A DNA stretch of 64,000 bases, taken from NCBI GenBank assembly GCA_963815295.1, contig CAWFFZ010000008.1, forward strand, positions 744,001 to 808,000, written 5' to 3'. This DNA is from JACDHG01 sp963815295 (lineage in GTDB: Bacteria; Actinomycetota; Actinomycetes; Propionibacteriales; Nocardioidaceae). A program made the translations under genes and the position numbers. Below, one piece after another: positions 51,091 to 61,316 of this stretch (position 1 is the stretch's first letter; the number at the start of each line of letters is the position of its first letter). The notes beneath the pieces are model-generated. The model saw nothing but the letters and a program-made list of their open reading frames with translations, was not told where the DNA came from and made no database searches.

Positions 51091-53380
51091 ATGATGCAGT
51101 TCTGGGGAAGCGTGGTGGCACGCCACGCGAAAGTCGTGCTCGGCCTGGCCGCCGCGGTCGTGGTCGCAGCGGCCGTGTTCGGGGTGGGGGTTTTCGGCGC
51201 ACTGAGCGACGGCGGGTTCGACGACCCCGGGTCCGAGTCCGCCAAGCAGCTGGCTGCCGAGCAGGAGGCCTTTGCCAGCCACGACAGCGACGTCGTCGCC
51301 ATCTACTCGAGCGACGACATGCAGGCAGACGACCCCGCCTTCGTGCAGGCGGTGCAGAAGGTTGTCGACGGGCTGCCCGACGACGCCGTCGCGCGGACGG
51401 TGCCGTACTACGCCGACCAAGCGCCAGCCGACCTGGTCAGCGAAGACGGCAGCGCGGCGATGGTTGTCATCACGCTCGCCGGACTCACCCAGGATGAGAA
51501 GGCCGACAACTTTGCCGCGATCAAGGACCACCTGGATGCCGACGGTCTCGACGAGAACATCGGTGGCCAGTGGGCGGTCTTCGACGACGTCGGCGAGACG
51601 GTGTCTGCCGACATCGCCCGCGCCGAGTCGATCTCGATGCCGATCGTGTTCGTGCTGTGCCTGCTCATCTTCGGCAGCCTGGTCGCGGCGTTCATGCCGG
51701 GGCTGATCGGCGCGGTTGCCGTTTTCGGTGCGCTGGCGGTCGTCCGACTCATCACGATGTTCACCGACGTCTCGATCTTCGCGATCAACATCATCACCTT
51801 GATCGGGCTCGGGCTGGCGATCGACTACGCGCTGTTCGTCGTCAGCCGGTTCCGCGAGGAGCTGGCCCGCCAGGACGGCACATCGCGCGTCCACGTCAAC
51901 GCTGCCGTGGTCGCCACGATGGCGTCGGCCGGGCGCACGGTGCTCTTCTCTGGTCTGACAGTCGCGGCGTCACTGGCGGCGCTGCTGATCTTCCCGCAGA
52001 ACTTCCTGCGGTCGATGGGCTACGGCGGTGTCGCGGCCGTGCTCGTCGCGATGCTGGCCGCACTCACCCTCCTTCCCGCCCTGCTCGCGGTGCTCGGTCC
52101 ACGTATCGAGTTCGGCTCGATGCCGTGGCGCAAGCGCCGGCTCGCTGACCGCCGTTCCGGGTCACTCAGGTGGCTGGGCGAGGATCGGGCGCAGCGTGAT
52201 GCGTCGGCCGGTTGCCTACCTCGTCGTCATCGTGGTCGCCCTGCTGGCGCTCGGCACACCGTTCCTCAACGCCATCTGGGGCAGCGTCGACCACCGGGTG
52301 CTCCCGGCGGACTCGCCAAGCCGGATCGCAGTCGAGATGCAGGCCGATGAGTTCGGTGGTGAGCAGTCGACGGCCAGCATCGTCGTCACCGGTGCAGACG
52401 AAGCCAGCCTGGCGTCGTACGTCGACGACGTGCGCGCTGTCGACGGCGTCACGGACGTGCAGCCGATCGACCAGGGCACTGTGGACGGTCAGCCGGTGAG
52501 CCTCGTCCAGGCCGAGTGGCAGGGCAACGCCCAGTCCCAGCAATCGCAGCAGATCGTCGAGGACCTGCGCAGCATCGAGGTCGGCGGAGACGCGACCGCA
52601 CTCGTCGGCGGGAACTCGGCCGAGACCGTGGACCTGATCGACTCCATCGGGGCACACCTGCCCTGGATGGCGCTGATCGTCGTCGTCGTGATGCTGGTGC
52701 TGCTGTTCCTGGCGTTCGGCTCGGTTGTCCTGCCGATCAAGGCGGTGGTGATGAATGCCGTGTCGATCGTGGCGTCGTTCGGCGTGGTCACCTGGATCTT
52801 CCAGGACGGCAACCTGTCCGACATGTTGGGCTTCACCTCGCCGGGATTCCTGGACGTGACCCAGCCGATCTTGATGCTGGGCATCCTGTTCGGGCTGTCG
52901 ATGGACTACGAGGTGTTCCTGCTGTCGCGCGTCCGTGAGGAGTGGGACCGCACCCGCGACAACACGACGGCCGTCGCGGTCGGCCTGCAGCGCAGTGGCT
53001 CGATCATCACCAGCGCCGCACTTCTGCTGGCCGTGGTCATCGGCGGGTTCGCCACCTCCGGGATCGTCTTCATCAAGATGATCGGGGTCGGGATGCTGGT
53101 GGCTGTGTTGATCGATGCGACCGTGGTCCGGGCCCTGCTCGTGCCGGCGACGATGCGGCTGCTCGGCGGTGCGAACTGGTGGGCGCCGGGACCGCTGCGC
53201 CGTTGGTGGGACCGGCACGGCATCCGCGAGTACGAGCCGGTGCCGGAGCTCGCTGAGGCTCCGCGCGAGCGGGGAGCTGGCCAGCCGCTGACCCTGCCAC
53301 TGCCCGAAAGATCCGACGCTGGGGTCGCCAGAGCAACGCCAGCGTCGGATCTTTCCGCGGGATGGGGCGCGGGCAGGTAG
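51091..53380 (+). CDS. MMPL/RND-family transporter, interrupted by an extra base near 52164
   Basis: About 762 aa after correction, from ATG at 51091. Two repeats of one plus five membrane helices and two extracytoplasmic loops. First half: SFGVG-type helix VVLGLAAAVVVAAAVFGVGV, SISMPIVFVLCLLIFGSLVA and LIGLGLAIDYALFVVSRFRE. Second half: RPVAYLVVIVVALLALGTPF, MLGILFGLSMDYEVFLLSRV and FIKMIGVGMLVAVLIDATVV. The frame changes at TCCGGGTCACTCAGG; one base fewer joins ADRRSGS to GGWARIGRSVMRRP. Both DY motifs for proton coupling are intact. Function probably export of lipids or drugs; regulated by the divergent TetR. Confidence 0.92.
53306..53355. terminator. Perfect 17-bp hairpin in the 3' end of the MMPL gene
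   Basis: GAAAGATCCGACGCTGG (53306-53322) and CCAGCGTCGGATCTTTC (53339-53355) are exact complements around a 16-nt loop and lie within the last codons of the gene. The last 25 codons probably arose by read-through into a terminator. Confidence 0.7.
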
Positions 53381-53458
53381 CCTGACGGGCCCCACCGGGA
53401 CGGCTGGCACGTTGAGGCGGCCTAGTCGGCATACCGGTGCCGGATGAAGGAGTGAGGC

Positions 53459-54154
53459 GTGCGTCGACTGATGATCGCGCTGGTAGTGCTGGCGGCGCTC
53501 GCGGTCGTCGGTGACCGGGTCGCAGAGCACGTCGCCGAGGGCCAGGTCGCCACGTTGGTCGAGGAGCGGGAAGGGCTGAGCGAATCCCCGAACGTGGAGT
53601 TCGTCGGCTTCCCGTTCGTCACCCAGGTGCTCGGCAACGACCTGCAAGAGGTGCGCATGAGTCTCCCGGCGGTCGACGCCGACGCCGGAGCGGAGGAAAT
53701 CCGCGTCGACAACGTCGAGGCGACGTTCTTCGACGTGCGGACCACGAACGGGTTCAAGCGGGCAACCGCCGACCGGATGACCGGCAGTGCCCTCATCTCG
53801 TATGACTCGGTGAGCGACCTCGGCCCCTACACGGCGTCGTACGCGGGGACGAACGACAAGGGCGTCGGCTTCATCACGCTCGTGCCGGACGACGGTGTGC
53901 TCGCGGTTGACATGGACCTGAGTGTCGACCTCGGCGTCGAGGTCAAGGATGGTTCGCTGTCGTTCATCGGCGCCGATGGCACCAGTCGGGTGGTGCCGGT
54001 GCCGGGCAACCTCAAACCTTTGCTGGGCACTCTCCTCGACGTCAGCCACCCGCTCCACGGCCTGCCGTCCAGCTTCACGGTGGAGTCGCTCGACGTACGG
54101 GAAGCAGGCATTGCGCTGGTGCTGTCTGGAAGTGACATCCCGCTCGGCCGATAG
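53459..54154 (+). CDS. DUF2993 (LmeA-like) lipid-binding secreted/lipid-anchored protein
   Basis: 231 aa from GTG at 53459, with AAGGAG 6 nt upstream. An N-terminal hydrophobic signal/anchor (LMIALVVLAALAVVGDRVA) leads into the DUF2993 domain: SPNVEFVGFPFVTQVLGNDL, VDNVEATFFDVRT and YTASYAGTNDKGVGFITLVP. In mycobacteria this family includes LmeA, a periplasmic lipid-binding protein needed for lipoglycan assembly. A similar envelope role is inferred. Confidence 0.85.
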   Translation: MRRLMIALVVLAALAVVGDRVAEHVAEGQVATLVEEREGLSESPNVEFVGFPFVTQVLGNDLQEVRMSLPAVDADAGAEEIRVDNVEATFFDVRTTNGFKRATADRMTGSALISYDSVSDLGPYTASYAGTNDKGVGFITLVPDDGVLAVDMDLSVDLGVEVKDGSLSFIGADGTSRVVPVPGNLKPLLGTLLDVSHPLHGLPSSFTVESLDVREAGIALVLSGSDIPLGR

Positions 54155-54185
54155 TGGAGTGGGCTAGGAGCCGCCGGTGACTTCG

Positions 54186-54707
54186 TCAGCCGGCGGTCGG
54201 CTTCTTCATCGGACCGCCGTCGCGGCCGTATGACGTCGCGACGATCTCGGCGACGACCGACAAGGCAATCTCGCCAGGCGACTTGCCGCCGACGTCGAGT
54301 CCGGCCGGGACGTGCAGACGCTCGAGCTGGTCGTCCGGGCGGCCCTCGTCTTGCAGAGTCGCGAACACGGCGGCGGCGCGGTTGCGGCTGCCCATCATTG
54401 CGACGTACCCGGTCTGGCCTTCGAGCGCCTCCCGCAACAGCTCCTGGGTGTCCGGGGCGTCGTGGTCGCAGAACACGATTGCGTCTGCCGCGCCGAGCAT
54501 GTGCTCTGTCAGCCACGGCTTCGGCTCGGTGCCGCCGGCGCGGTGGTCGAGGACTGTGGTCGGCCGACCTACGACGTCGGCGATTGCGACGATCGCGGCA
54601 GCGATGTGGTTGTACGTCACGACGACGACCTGGCCGCGTTGCTCGGGCGCGGGGCGGGTCGGGTCTTCGTGACCGGAGGGAACTGACGGCACCAGGGGCT
54701 CGCTCAT
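54186..54707 (-). CDS. XdhC-family protein, Rossmann domain only
   Basis: 173 aa from ATG at 54707. VVVVTYNHIAAAIVAIADVV, VLDHRAGGTEP, DAIVFCDHDAPDTQELLREA, GYVAMMGSRNRAAAVFA and LHVPAGLDVGGKSPGEIALS match the C-terminal Rossmann domain of XdhC, which loads sulfurated molybdenum cofactor into xanthine dehydrogenase-type enzymes. The N-terminal domain is absent and no Mo-enzyme gene is nearby. Head-to-head with the CPBP gene. Confidence 0.85.
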   Translation of the reverse strand: MSEPLVPSVPSGHEDPTRPAPEQRGQVVVVTYNHIAAAIVAIADVVGRPTTVLDHRAGGTEPKPWLTEHMLGAADAIVFCDHDAPDTQELLREALEGQTGYVAMMGSRNRAAAVFATLQDEGRPDDQLERLHVPAGLDVGGKSPGEIALSVVAEIVATSYGRDGGPMKKPTAG

Positions 54708-54777
54708 GGTCGCGACCCTAGCGAGGCCCGGCGCCACCAGCACACCCCAGATCGCACCACCGGGCAGACTGGGCGTC

Positions 54778-55614
54778 GTGACCATGCCGACCGGCTCCGA
54801 CGACACGACGCGCCAGCGCACCGACGGCAGCGTCGGCGTCGAGGGCGACCCGGCATACCCGCCTCTGCGTCCCACCCGGATCAAGTGGGAGATCGCCATC
54901 GTGCTGGCGCTGTCGCTCGGCGCCTCCGCCGTCTATGCCCTGATCAGCCTGATCGCGAAGCTGACCGAGCCGGGCGGGCTCTCGTCTCAGACCGCGACCC
55001 TCAACCCGAGTCTCAACCCGCGACCGCTTCTCGACCTCACCTACCAGCTCGTCGGGATCGCGTTCGCGGTCGTCCCCGTCGCCCTCGTGATCTACCTGCT
55101 CGCGGCTGAGCGGGGCTCGCCGTTCAGGCGACTCGGGATCGACGTCTCGAGCCGCCGCGGCGCGGTCGCGGACCTCGGCTGGGGGGTCGGGCTGGCGGCG
55201 TTGATCGGCATACCGGGCCTTGCGCTCTACTACGTGGCCAAGGCGCTCGACCTGAACGCCACCGTGGTGGCGAGCGGGCTCACGGACTACTGGTGGACGA
55301 TCCCAGTCCTCGTGCTGGCTGCCGCCAAGAACGCCGTGCTCGAAGAGGTCGTCGTCGTCGGCTACCTCATGACGCGGCTGCGCCAGCTCGGCGTGGGCGC
55401 CTGGCCGACCCTCGCGGCGAGCGCGCTGCTGCGCGGCAGCTACCACCTCTACCAGGGCTTCGGCGCGTTCGTCGGGAATGCCGTGATGGGCCTCGTCTTC
55501 GGCTACTTCTACCAGCGCAAAGGACGTGTCCTTCCGCTGGTGATCGCCCACACGCTGATCGACGTCGCGGCCTTCGTCGGGTACGCCGCTCTGCGCGACC
55601 CGCTCAACCTCTAG
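54778..55614 (+). CDS. CPBP-family intramembrane metalloprotease
   Basis: 278 aa from GTG at 54778; ATG at 54784 is equally possible. About seven membrane helices. CPBP (CAAX/Abi) motifs: EE-x3-G-x2 in VLEEVVVVGYLMTRLRQL, a second in LLRGSYHLYQGFGAFVG and His in VIAHTLIDVAAFVG, giving the Glu/His metal site. Substrate unknown. Hydrophilic N-terminal tail. Confidence 0.88.
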   Translation: MTMPTGSDDTTRQRTDGSVGVEGDPAYPPLRPTRIKWEIAIVLALSLGASAVYALISLIAKLTEPGGLSSQTATLNPSLNPRPLLDLTYQLVGIAFAVVPVALVIYLLAAERGSPFRRLGIDVSSRRGAVADLGWGVGLAALIGIPGLALYYVAKALDLNATVVASGLTDYWWTIPVLVLAAAKNAVLEEVVVVGYLMTRLRQLGVGAWPTLAASALLRGSYHLYQGFGAFVGNAVMGLVFGYFYQRKGRVLPLVIAHTLIDVAAFVGYAALRDPLNL

Positions 55615-55752
55615 CCCGCGGCCCGCCAGCCACGGTCCTCAAGCCCGGCAACCGCTGCCGTCGTACAGTGGCGCAGAACGGCAGCCGGGTCGCGGGGCTT
55701 GAACGCCCGGGCCGAAGCCCCGACGACATACGACGAACTAGTGCAGGTGACG

Positions 55753-55947
55753 GTGCGACACACGGAACTGTGGACTCGGATGGACGACGCACTCGGATCC
55801 CACTACTCCACCACCTGGGCGCAGGAGCAGAAGATGAGCGAGCTCGGCGACCGCACGGTGATGGAGGCGCTCGCGGCAGGGTATGACGCGAAGGTCGTCT
55901 GGCGCGCGGTGTGGAAGGTGCTCGAGCTGCCGGCGCGAGATCGCTGA
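55753..55947 (+). CDS. DUF3046 protein
   Basis: 64 aa from GTG at 55753, because DUF3046 proteins begin with the equivalent of VRHTELWTRMDDALGSHYST; the frame is open further back to 55699. AELGDRTVMEAL-like SELGDRTVMEALAAGYDAK and VVWRAVWKVLELP complete the domain. It is found next to recA in many actinobacteria. Function unknown. Confidence 0.85.
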   Translation: MRHTELWTRMDDALGSHYSTTWAQEQKMSELGDRTVMEALAAGYDAKVVWRAVWKVLELPARDR

Positions 55948-55955
55948 GCCGTTCG

Positions 55956-57332
55956 ATGAGCAATCGCACAGGTGGACCAGAGACCGGGCCGACCGCAGGA
56001 GCCGACGCCGAGTCGCGGCGGGCAACGGCCCAGCGCCGCACGATCGGCACCCTCGTCGTCACGCAGGCGTTCGGTGGGGTGGGCGTCTCGACCGGCATCG
56101 CGGTGTCGTCGCTTTTGGCCGCCTCGATCGTCGACGACGAGACCTTGTCGGGTCTACCGCAGACGGCCCAGGTGGTCGGATCGGCTCTGCTGGCGTTCGT
56201 GCTGGTCCGGGTGATGGTGCGCCATGGTCGCCGCCCAGGCCTCGCGCTCGGCTATGCGCTCGCCGCGGCCGGTGCGGGCTTGTGCGTCCTGTCGGCCATC
56301 GTCGAATCCTTCTTACTGCTCTTGCTCGGCGCGTTGCTGATCGGCTCGGCGACCTCCGCCAACAACCTGTCGCGCTATACCGCTGTCGACCTAGCCGACA
56401 GCCGCACCCGAGGACGGGCACTGTCGATCGTCGTCTGGGCGACGACGATCGGGGCAGTCCTGGGTCCGAACCTGGTCGGTCCGGCCGGGGATCTCGCGGA
56501 CCGGATCGGGCTACCGCCGCTGGCAGGTCCGTTCTTACTGGGCATGGTCGGCCTGCTCGCCGCCGCGTTCGTCGCGCTGACGTGGCTGCGGCCCGACCCG
56601 CTGCTGCTCGCCCGCGAACTGGTCGCGACGCACGAAGACGACGACCCGGTCGACCACCGGGTCAGCATGAGGCGGGTCTGGCGCGTCGTGTCGGTGCGTC
56701 CTCGGGCGATGGCGGCGGTCGTGGGAATGGCCGCGGCCCACACGGTCATGGTCGCGGTAATGGTGATGACACCCCTGCACATGGACCACGGTGGCGCCAG
56801 TCTCGAGGTCATCGGCTTCGTCATCTCGATGCACGTGCTCGGCATGTTTGCCTTTTCGCCGATCGTCGGGTGGCTCGCCGACCTGGTCGGTCGGCCGGTG
56901 ATGATCGGCGTCGGGGGAGTCACCTTGTTGTTCTCGGTGACGCTTGCCGGGCGAACTCCCGGCGGGGCATCGACGGCGTTGACGTGGGGGCTCTTCCTGC
57001 TCGGGCTCGGCTGGTCGTGCGTCCTCATCGCAAGCTCTGCCTTGCTCGTCGACGCGGTGCCGTTCGACGAGCGTCCAGGTGTCCAGGGAGCCGCCGACCT
57101 GGTGATGGGGCTGAGTGCTGCGGCCGGAGGCGCGCTGGCCGGGTGGGTCGTCGGGACGTGGGGGTACGACGTACTGAATGCCGGGGCGGGCATCGTCACC
57201 GGGCTCGTGCTGGCTGCTGCCGTGATGTCAGGCTGGCGTGGGCCGGGCGACTCTGATCCGCAGCCTTCAGCGGGGCCTGTCGACCTCGCCGCCGGCGAGC
57301 CGGTGCCGCCGGTGACGGGTCTGCAGGACTGA
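55956..57332 (+). CDS. MFS transporter
   Basis: 458 aa from ATG at 55956. Twelve hydrophobic helices; the family motif between helices 2 and 3 is visible as VRHGRRPGLALGYALAAAG, with a second-half equivalent ADLVGRPVMIGVGGV. GAVLGPNLVGP lies in helix 5. Drug-efflux-like, substrate unknown. It starts 8 nt after the DUF3046 gene and ends 214 nt before recA. Confidence 0.92.
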   Translation: MSNRTGGPETGPTAGADAESRRATAQRRTIGTLVVTQAFGGVGVSTGIAVSSLLAASIVDDETLSGLPQTAQVVGSALLAFVLVRVMVRHGRRPGLALGYALAAAGAGLCVLSAIVESFLLLLLGALLIGSATSANNLSRYTAVDLADSRTRGRALSIVVWATTIGAVLGPNLVGPAGDLADRIGLPPLAGPFLLGMVGLLAAAFVALTWLRPDPLLLARELVATHEDDDPVDHRVSMRRVWRVVSVRPRAMAAVVGMAAAHTVMVAVMVMTPLHMDHGGASLEVIGFVISMHVLGMFAFSPIVGWLADLVGRPVMIGVGGVTLLFSVTLAGRTPGGASTALTWGLFLLGLGWSCVLIASSALLVDAVPFDERPGVQGAADLVMGLSAAAGGALAGWVVGTWGYDVLNAGAGIVTGLVLAAAVMSGWRGPGDSDPQPSAGPVDLAAGEPVPPVTGLQD

Positions 57333-57384
57333 GCGGTCGGGCCGGCCTGGAGGCCTGGCAGGCCCGGCGTGTCGGTGCGCGCTT

Positions 57385-57398
57385 CGAACACGTGTTCG
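57385..57398. promoter_or_regulatory. LexA-binding SOS box of recA
   Basis: CGAACACGTGTTCG is a perfect 14-nt palindrome matching the actinobacterial/Gram-positive LexA consensus CGAAC-N4-GTTCG. TAGGTT at 57401-57406 is the likely -10, so LexA would cover the promoter. The recA start lies 147 nt downstream, giving a leader of about 130 nt. Confidence 0.9.
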
Positions 57399-57545
57399 GC
57401 TAGGTTTGTGCACAGGAAAGTCGGCCCCGGAGCGGTAATCCACAGCCCACTGGCGATCGCCACGACTGTCGGAGCCCACCTCTAGCGTCGACCTCGACCA
57501 CGTAAGCCAGGGTCCCTGACCCGCCCGACCCAGAGGGAAACGCTG

Positions 57546-58584
57546 ATGGCTGAAGCTGACCGCTCCAAGGCTCTCGACAACGCACTGGCCCAGATCGAGC
57601 GATCCCACGGCAAGGGATCGGTCATGCGGCTCGGTGACCAGGCGCGAGTCCCCATCGAGGTGATCCCGACGGGTTCGATCGCGCTCGACATCGCGCTCGG
57701 AATCGGCGGGCTCCCGCGCGGGCGGGTGGTCGAGATCTATGGGCCGGAGTCCTCCGGCAAGACCACGGTGGCGCTGCACTCGGTGGCCAACGCGCAGCGC
57801 GCCGGCGGGATCGCCGCGTTCATCGATGCGGAGCACGCGCTCGACCCTGACTACGCGAAGACGCTCGGGGTCGACACCGACGCCCTGCTGGTCTCCCAGC
57901 CCGACAGTGGCGAGCAGGCCCTCGAGATCGCCGACATGCTGATCCGCTCGGGAGCACTCGACATCATCGTCATCGACTCGGTGGCCGCCCTCGTGCCGCG
58001 GGCCGAGATCGAGGGTGAGATGGGCGACTCCCACGTCGGGTTGCAGGCCCGGCTGATGAGCCAGGCCCTGCGCAAGCTCACCGGCGCGATCAGCAACTCC
58101 GGCACGACGATGATCTTCATCAACCAGCTCCGCGAAAAGATTGGCGTGATGTTCGGGTCAGCCCGAGACGACCACGGGCGGGAAGGCGTTGAAGTTCTAC
58201 GCGTCGGTGCGTCTCGACGTACGCCGGATCGAGAGTCTCAAGGACGGCACCGACTTCGTCGGCAACCGCACCCGCGTCAAGGTCGTGAAGAACAAGGTCA
58301 GCCCCCCGTTCAAGCAAGCAGAGTTCGACATCATGTACGGCCTGGGCATCAGCCGCGAGGGTGGCCTTATCGACGTCGGTGTCGACACAGGTCTCGTCCG
58401 CAAGGCCGGTGCCTGGTACACCTACGAAGGCGACCAGCTGGGTCAGGGCAAGGAGAATGCCCGCACGTTCCTGCGCGACAACCCCGACCTGGCCAACGAG
58501 CTGGAGAAGCGCATCCTCGAGAAGCTGGGGATCGGTGCCACCCTCGAAGCCGAGGCGGCAGAGCCCACCGACATCGACTTCTGA
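57546..58584 (+). CDS. recA: Recombinase RecA, interrupted by an extra base near 58160
   Basis: 345 aa when corrected. Walker A GPESSGKTTVALH at residues 66-78, IDAEHALDPDYAKTLGVDT, Walker B LDIIVIDSVAALVP, HVGLQARLMSQALRKL (L2 flank) and IFINQLREKIGVMFG. There the frame changes: deletion of one base in TTCGGGTCAGCCCGAG restores SPETTTGGKALKFYASV and the rest to GDQLGQGKENARTFLRDNP. Read without correction the N-terminal frame runs on to the recX stop. RecA is required for recombination and SOS induction, so a sequence error is likely. Overlaps recX by one base. Confidence 0.94.
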
Positions 58585-59144
58585 TGGCGGGCTTGTCGGC
58601 ACGGCGACGTCGCGCACCAGGGCGTCCTGAGCCGGTCGATGCCGACATGGATCTCGGACCTGCCGCTGACCCGGAGTCCGTCGCCCGGACCATCCTGCTC
58701 AACAAGCTCACCATGCAGGCGAGGTCGCGCCACGAGTTGGCTCAGGCCCTCTCCGACAAGGGGGTTCCGGACGACGTGGCGGCTCGGGTGCTCGATCGGT
58801 TCGAACAGGTGGGTCTCGTCAACGACGGCGCCTTTGCCGACTCCTGGGTGCGTTCGCGCCAGGCGTCTCGCGGGTTGTCGCGTCGCGCCCTCGCCTACGA
58901 GCTGCGAGGCAAGGGGGTCGACGCCGAAGACATCCAGGGAGCCCTCGAGCAGATCCAGCCCGACGACGAGCTTGTGGCGGCCCAGGCTCTGGTCGCGAAG
59001 AAGCTGCGCAGCACGCGGGGCCTCGACAAGACCACCCGCACGCGACGCCTCGCGGGGATGCTGGCGCGCAAGGGCTATCCGCCGGGCCTGTCGATGCAGG
59101 TAGTCCGCGAGGCGCTCAAGGATGACGCCGCCGCCCTCGACTGA
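58584..59144 (+). CDS. recX: RecA regulator RecX
   Basis: 186 aa; ATG at 58584 overlaps the recA stop (TGATG). Three-helix RecX repeats: ARTILLNKLTMQARSRHELA, FEQVGLVNDGAFADSWVRSR, RRALAYELRGKGVDAEDIQG and LAGMLARKGYPPGLSMQVV. It binds and limits RecA filaments. Acidic N-terminal tail about 30 residues. Confidence 0.94.
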   Translation: MAGLSARRRRAPGRPEPVDADMDLGPAADPESVARTILLNKLTMQARSRHELAQALSDKGVPDDVAARVLDRFEQVGLVNDGAFADSWVRSRQASRGLSRRALAYELRGKGVDAEDIQGALEQIQPDDELVAAQALVAKKLRSTRGLDKTTRTRRLAGMLARKGYPPGLSMQVVREALKDDAAALD

Positions 59145-59156
59145 CCCAAGTCCGCC

Positions 59157-59175
59157 GGTCGAGCCTGTCGAGACC
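59157..59175. repeat. REP-like 19-nt palindrome
   Basis: GGTCGAGCCTGTCGAGACC, reverse complement of the unit at 11395-11413 with one change, 12 nt after recX. Confidence 0.7.
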
Positions 59176-59209
59176 AAGTCGCGCGGCTGGGCTGGGTTTC
59201 GCGGCTACC

Positions 59210-59233
59210 CGGTGCGGTCCTTGACCGGCACCG
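59210..59233 (+). terminator. Hairpin downstream of recX
   Basis: CGGTGCGGTC (59210-59219) and GACCGGCACCG (59223-59233) form a 10-bp stem with one bulge and a 3-nt loop. It would end recA-recX transcripts. The rest of the 377-nt gap (59145-59521) has no recognisable gene. Confidence 0.5.
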
Positions 59234-59521
59234 ACGGGAGTCCTACCGTGAAATTTACGAAGTGACACCGCCTGAAGAGGCCGGAGAACCCGAACACCAG
59301 CTAAGTAACCGTCGAATCGCAACTGCACTGATGAAATAGCGTCACCACCAAGAGATATCCGGTGGCATTGGCCACCCTGAGCAACCCGAAAGCGAGGGCA
59401 ACCGCTCCGACCCTGACCTCCGCCGCAGCCCCGAACTCGGAAGGTGCCGTCCGGGACGGCGTCGTCTCTTCGTCGCAGATCCTTGACCGTTCCCCCGACG
59501 GTCTCGACGAACGGAGCCCGC

Positions 59522-61187
59522 ATGCCTGTCCTCGTTCTGACGATCCTGGTGGGGGTGGGCGTCCTCCTGGCGATCGGCGCCGTGACCGCCCTCATCCTGG
59601 CGCCGGCGCCCAGGCCGGGTCGCCTCGAGGCGCAATGGCAGCGAGGACCTCCAGGACTGCGACCAACCGAGTGCGCTCGATCCGCTCGTCACCAGACACG
59701 GGCAGGGTGTCCACAGTGGGGCGGTGGCACAGTCGCGGCCGCCTCATCGCCGGATGCCGGCCGACGTACCGGCCGACGAGCAGCCGACCAGTGATTCTGC
59801 CCAGGCCGCCCTGGCTCAGGCCCGCGACGAGAAACAGCGCGTCGACGACGAGCTCCGGCTGTTGCGCCATGAGCTGCATCGAGAGCGTGCCGACCTGGAG
59901 CGGCGGGAAAGCCGCCTCGCCGAGCGGGAGGAGCGGCTCGACGCGAGTGAGCGACAGCTCGACGACCGGGCTAGCGAACTTGGCGAGGTCCAGGACGAGC
60001 TCGACCGGCGTCGCACCGAGCTCGTCGAGATCGCGGCCGAGCGGCTCCGGATTCTCGAGCGCGTCAGCGGACTGACGGCCGACGAGGCAAAGGCCGAGCT
60101 GGTGTGCTCCGTCGAGCAGGAGGCGAAGCGACACGCGGCCGTGCTGACCCGCGACATCGAGAAGGCAGCGCGTGACCAGGGTGAGGAACGCGCTCGACGC
60201 ATCCTGGCCACTGCGATCCAGCGCCTGGCTGCCGACGAGACCGCGGAGTCTGTGGTGTCGGTGGTGCAGCTGCCGAGCGATGACATGAAGGGCCGCATCA
60301 TCGGTCGCGAAGGGCGCAACATCAAGGCGTTCGAGGCGACGACCGGCGTCAACCTGATCATCGACGACACCCCCGAGGCGGTCGTGCTGTCCTGCTTCGA
60401 CCCCGTACGCCGAGAAACCGCCCGCATCGCGATGGACGAGCTGGTGGCCGACGGCCGGATCTACCCCAGCCGCATCGAGGAGGTCCACGAGCGCTGCCAC
60501 CGCGAAGTGGATCGGCTCTGCCGGCAGGCGGGCGAGGATGCCGCGGTCGAGGTCGGCATCACCGACCTGCACCCGGAGCTCGTGTTCACGCTCGGCCAGC
60601 TGCGTTACCGCTCTTCATACGGCCAGAATGTGCTGCGGCACCTGGTCGAGTCAGCCCATCTGGCCGGGCTGATGGCCGACGAGCTCGGGCTCGACCGGGC
60701 GATCTGTATGCGCTGCGCGCTGTTGCACGACATCGGCAAGGCGCTCACCCACGAAGCCGAGGGCAGCCACGCGGCGGTCGGTGCGGAGCTGGCCCGGCGC
60801 TACGGAGAGTCCGACGACGTCGTGCACGCGATCGCTGCCCATCACAACGAGGTCGAACCTCAGACCGTCGAAGCGGTGCTCACCCAGGCAGCAGACGCCA
60901 TCAGCGGTGGCCGGCCCGGCGCCCGCCGTGAGTCCCTGGAGGCATACGTCCAACGGCTCGAACGGCTCGAGGAGATCGCGAAACAGTGCGAGGGAGTCGA
61001 GAAAGTGTTCGCGATGCAGGCCGGCCGCGAGCTGCGGGTCATGGTGCAGCCGGACGTCGTCGACGACATCCAGGCACAGGTGCTCGCGCGCGACATCGCC
61101 AAACAGATCGAGCACGAGCTGACCTACCCGGGACAGATCAAAGTGATGGTGGTGCGTGAGTCGCGAGCCACCGAAGTCGCGCGCTAA
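59522..61187 (+). CDS. rny: Ribonuclease Y, with probable frameshift near 59630
   Basis: The complete enzyme seems to start at ATG 59522 with the membrane anchor MPVLVLTILVGVGVLLAIGA; the frame then moves by +1 near CGCAATGGCAGC, and the body continues to 61187 (without correction, a start at 59724 gives 487 aa lacking the anchor). A coiled coil with Glu/Arg heptads (about 100-190), a KH domain (DMKGRIIGREGRNIKAFEAT) and an HD domain (LLHDIGKALTHEAEGSHAAV, IAAHHNE) follow. It is a membrane-bound endoribonuclease starting mRNA decay. RNase Y after recX is a known order. Confidence 0.9.
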
Positions 61188-61303
61188 TACGACTCCGCAG
61201 CCGCCGCGATATCACAGAGCATTGCCTGATCGTGCGGTGTCGTATCTGGCGGCACGCTCCGCTGTGTCATGGCGGCGGCCGATCGCCTCGACTCCTTGCT
61301 TCG

Positions 61304-61309
61304 TACGCT
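61304..61309 (+). promoter_or_regulatory. -10 element of the Nudix-GNAT gene, leaderless
   Basis: TACGCT ends 7 nt before ATG at 61317. No clear -35. The 130 nt after rny hold no gene. Confidence 0.4.
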
Positions 61310-61316
61310 GTCTGCC

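Noticed and set aside
52166..54058. 630-codon open frame on the minus strand opposite MMPL and DUF2993
   Set aside because: It covers two real genes on the other strand, is rich in His/Arg/Asp shadows and has no recognisable domain.
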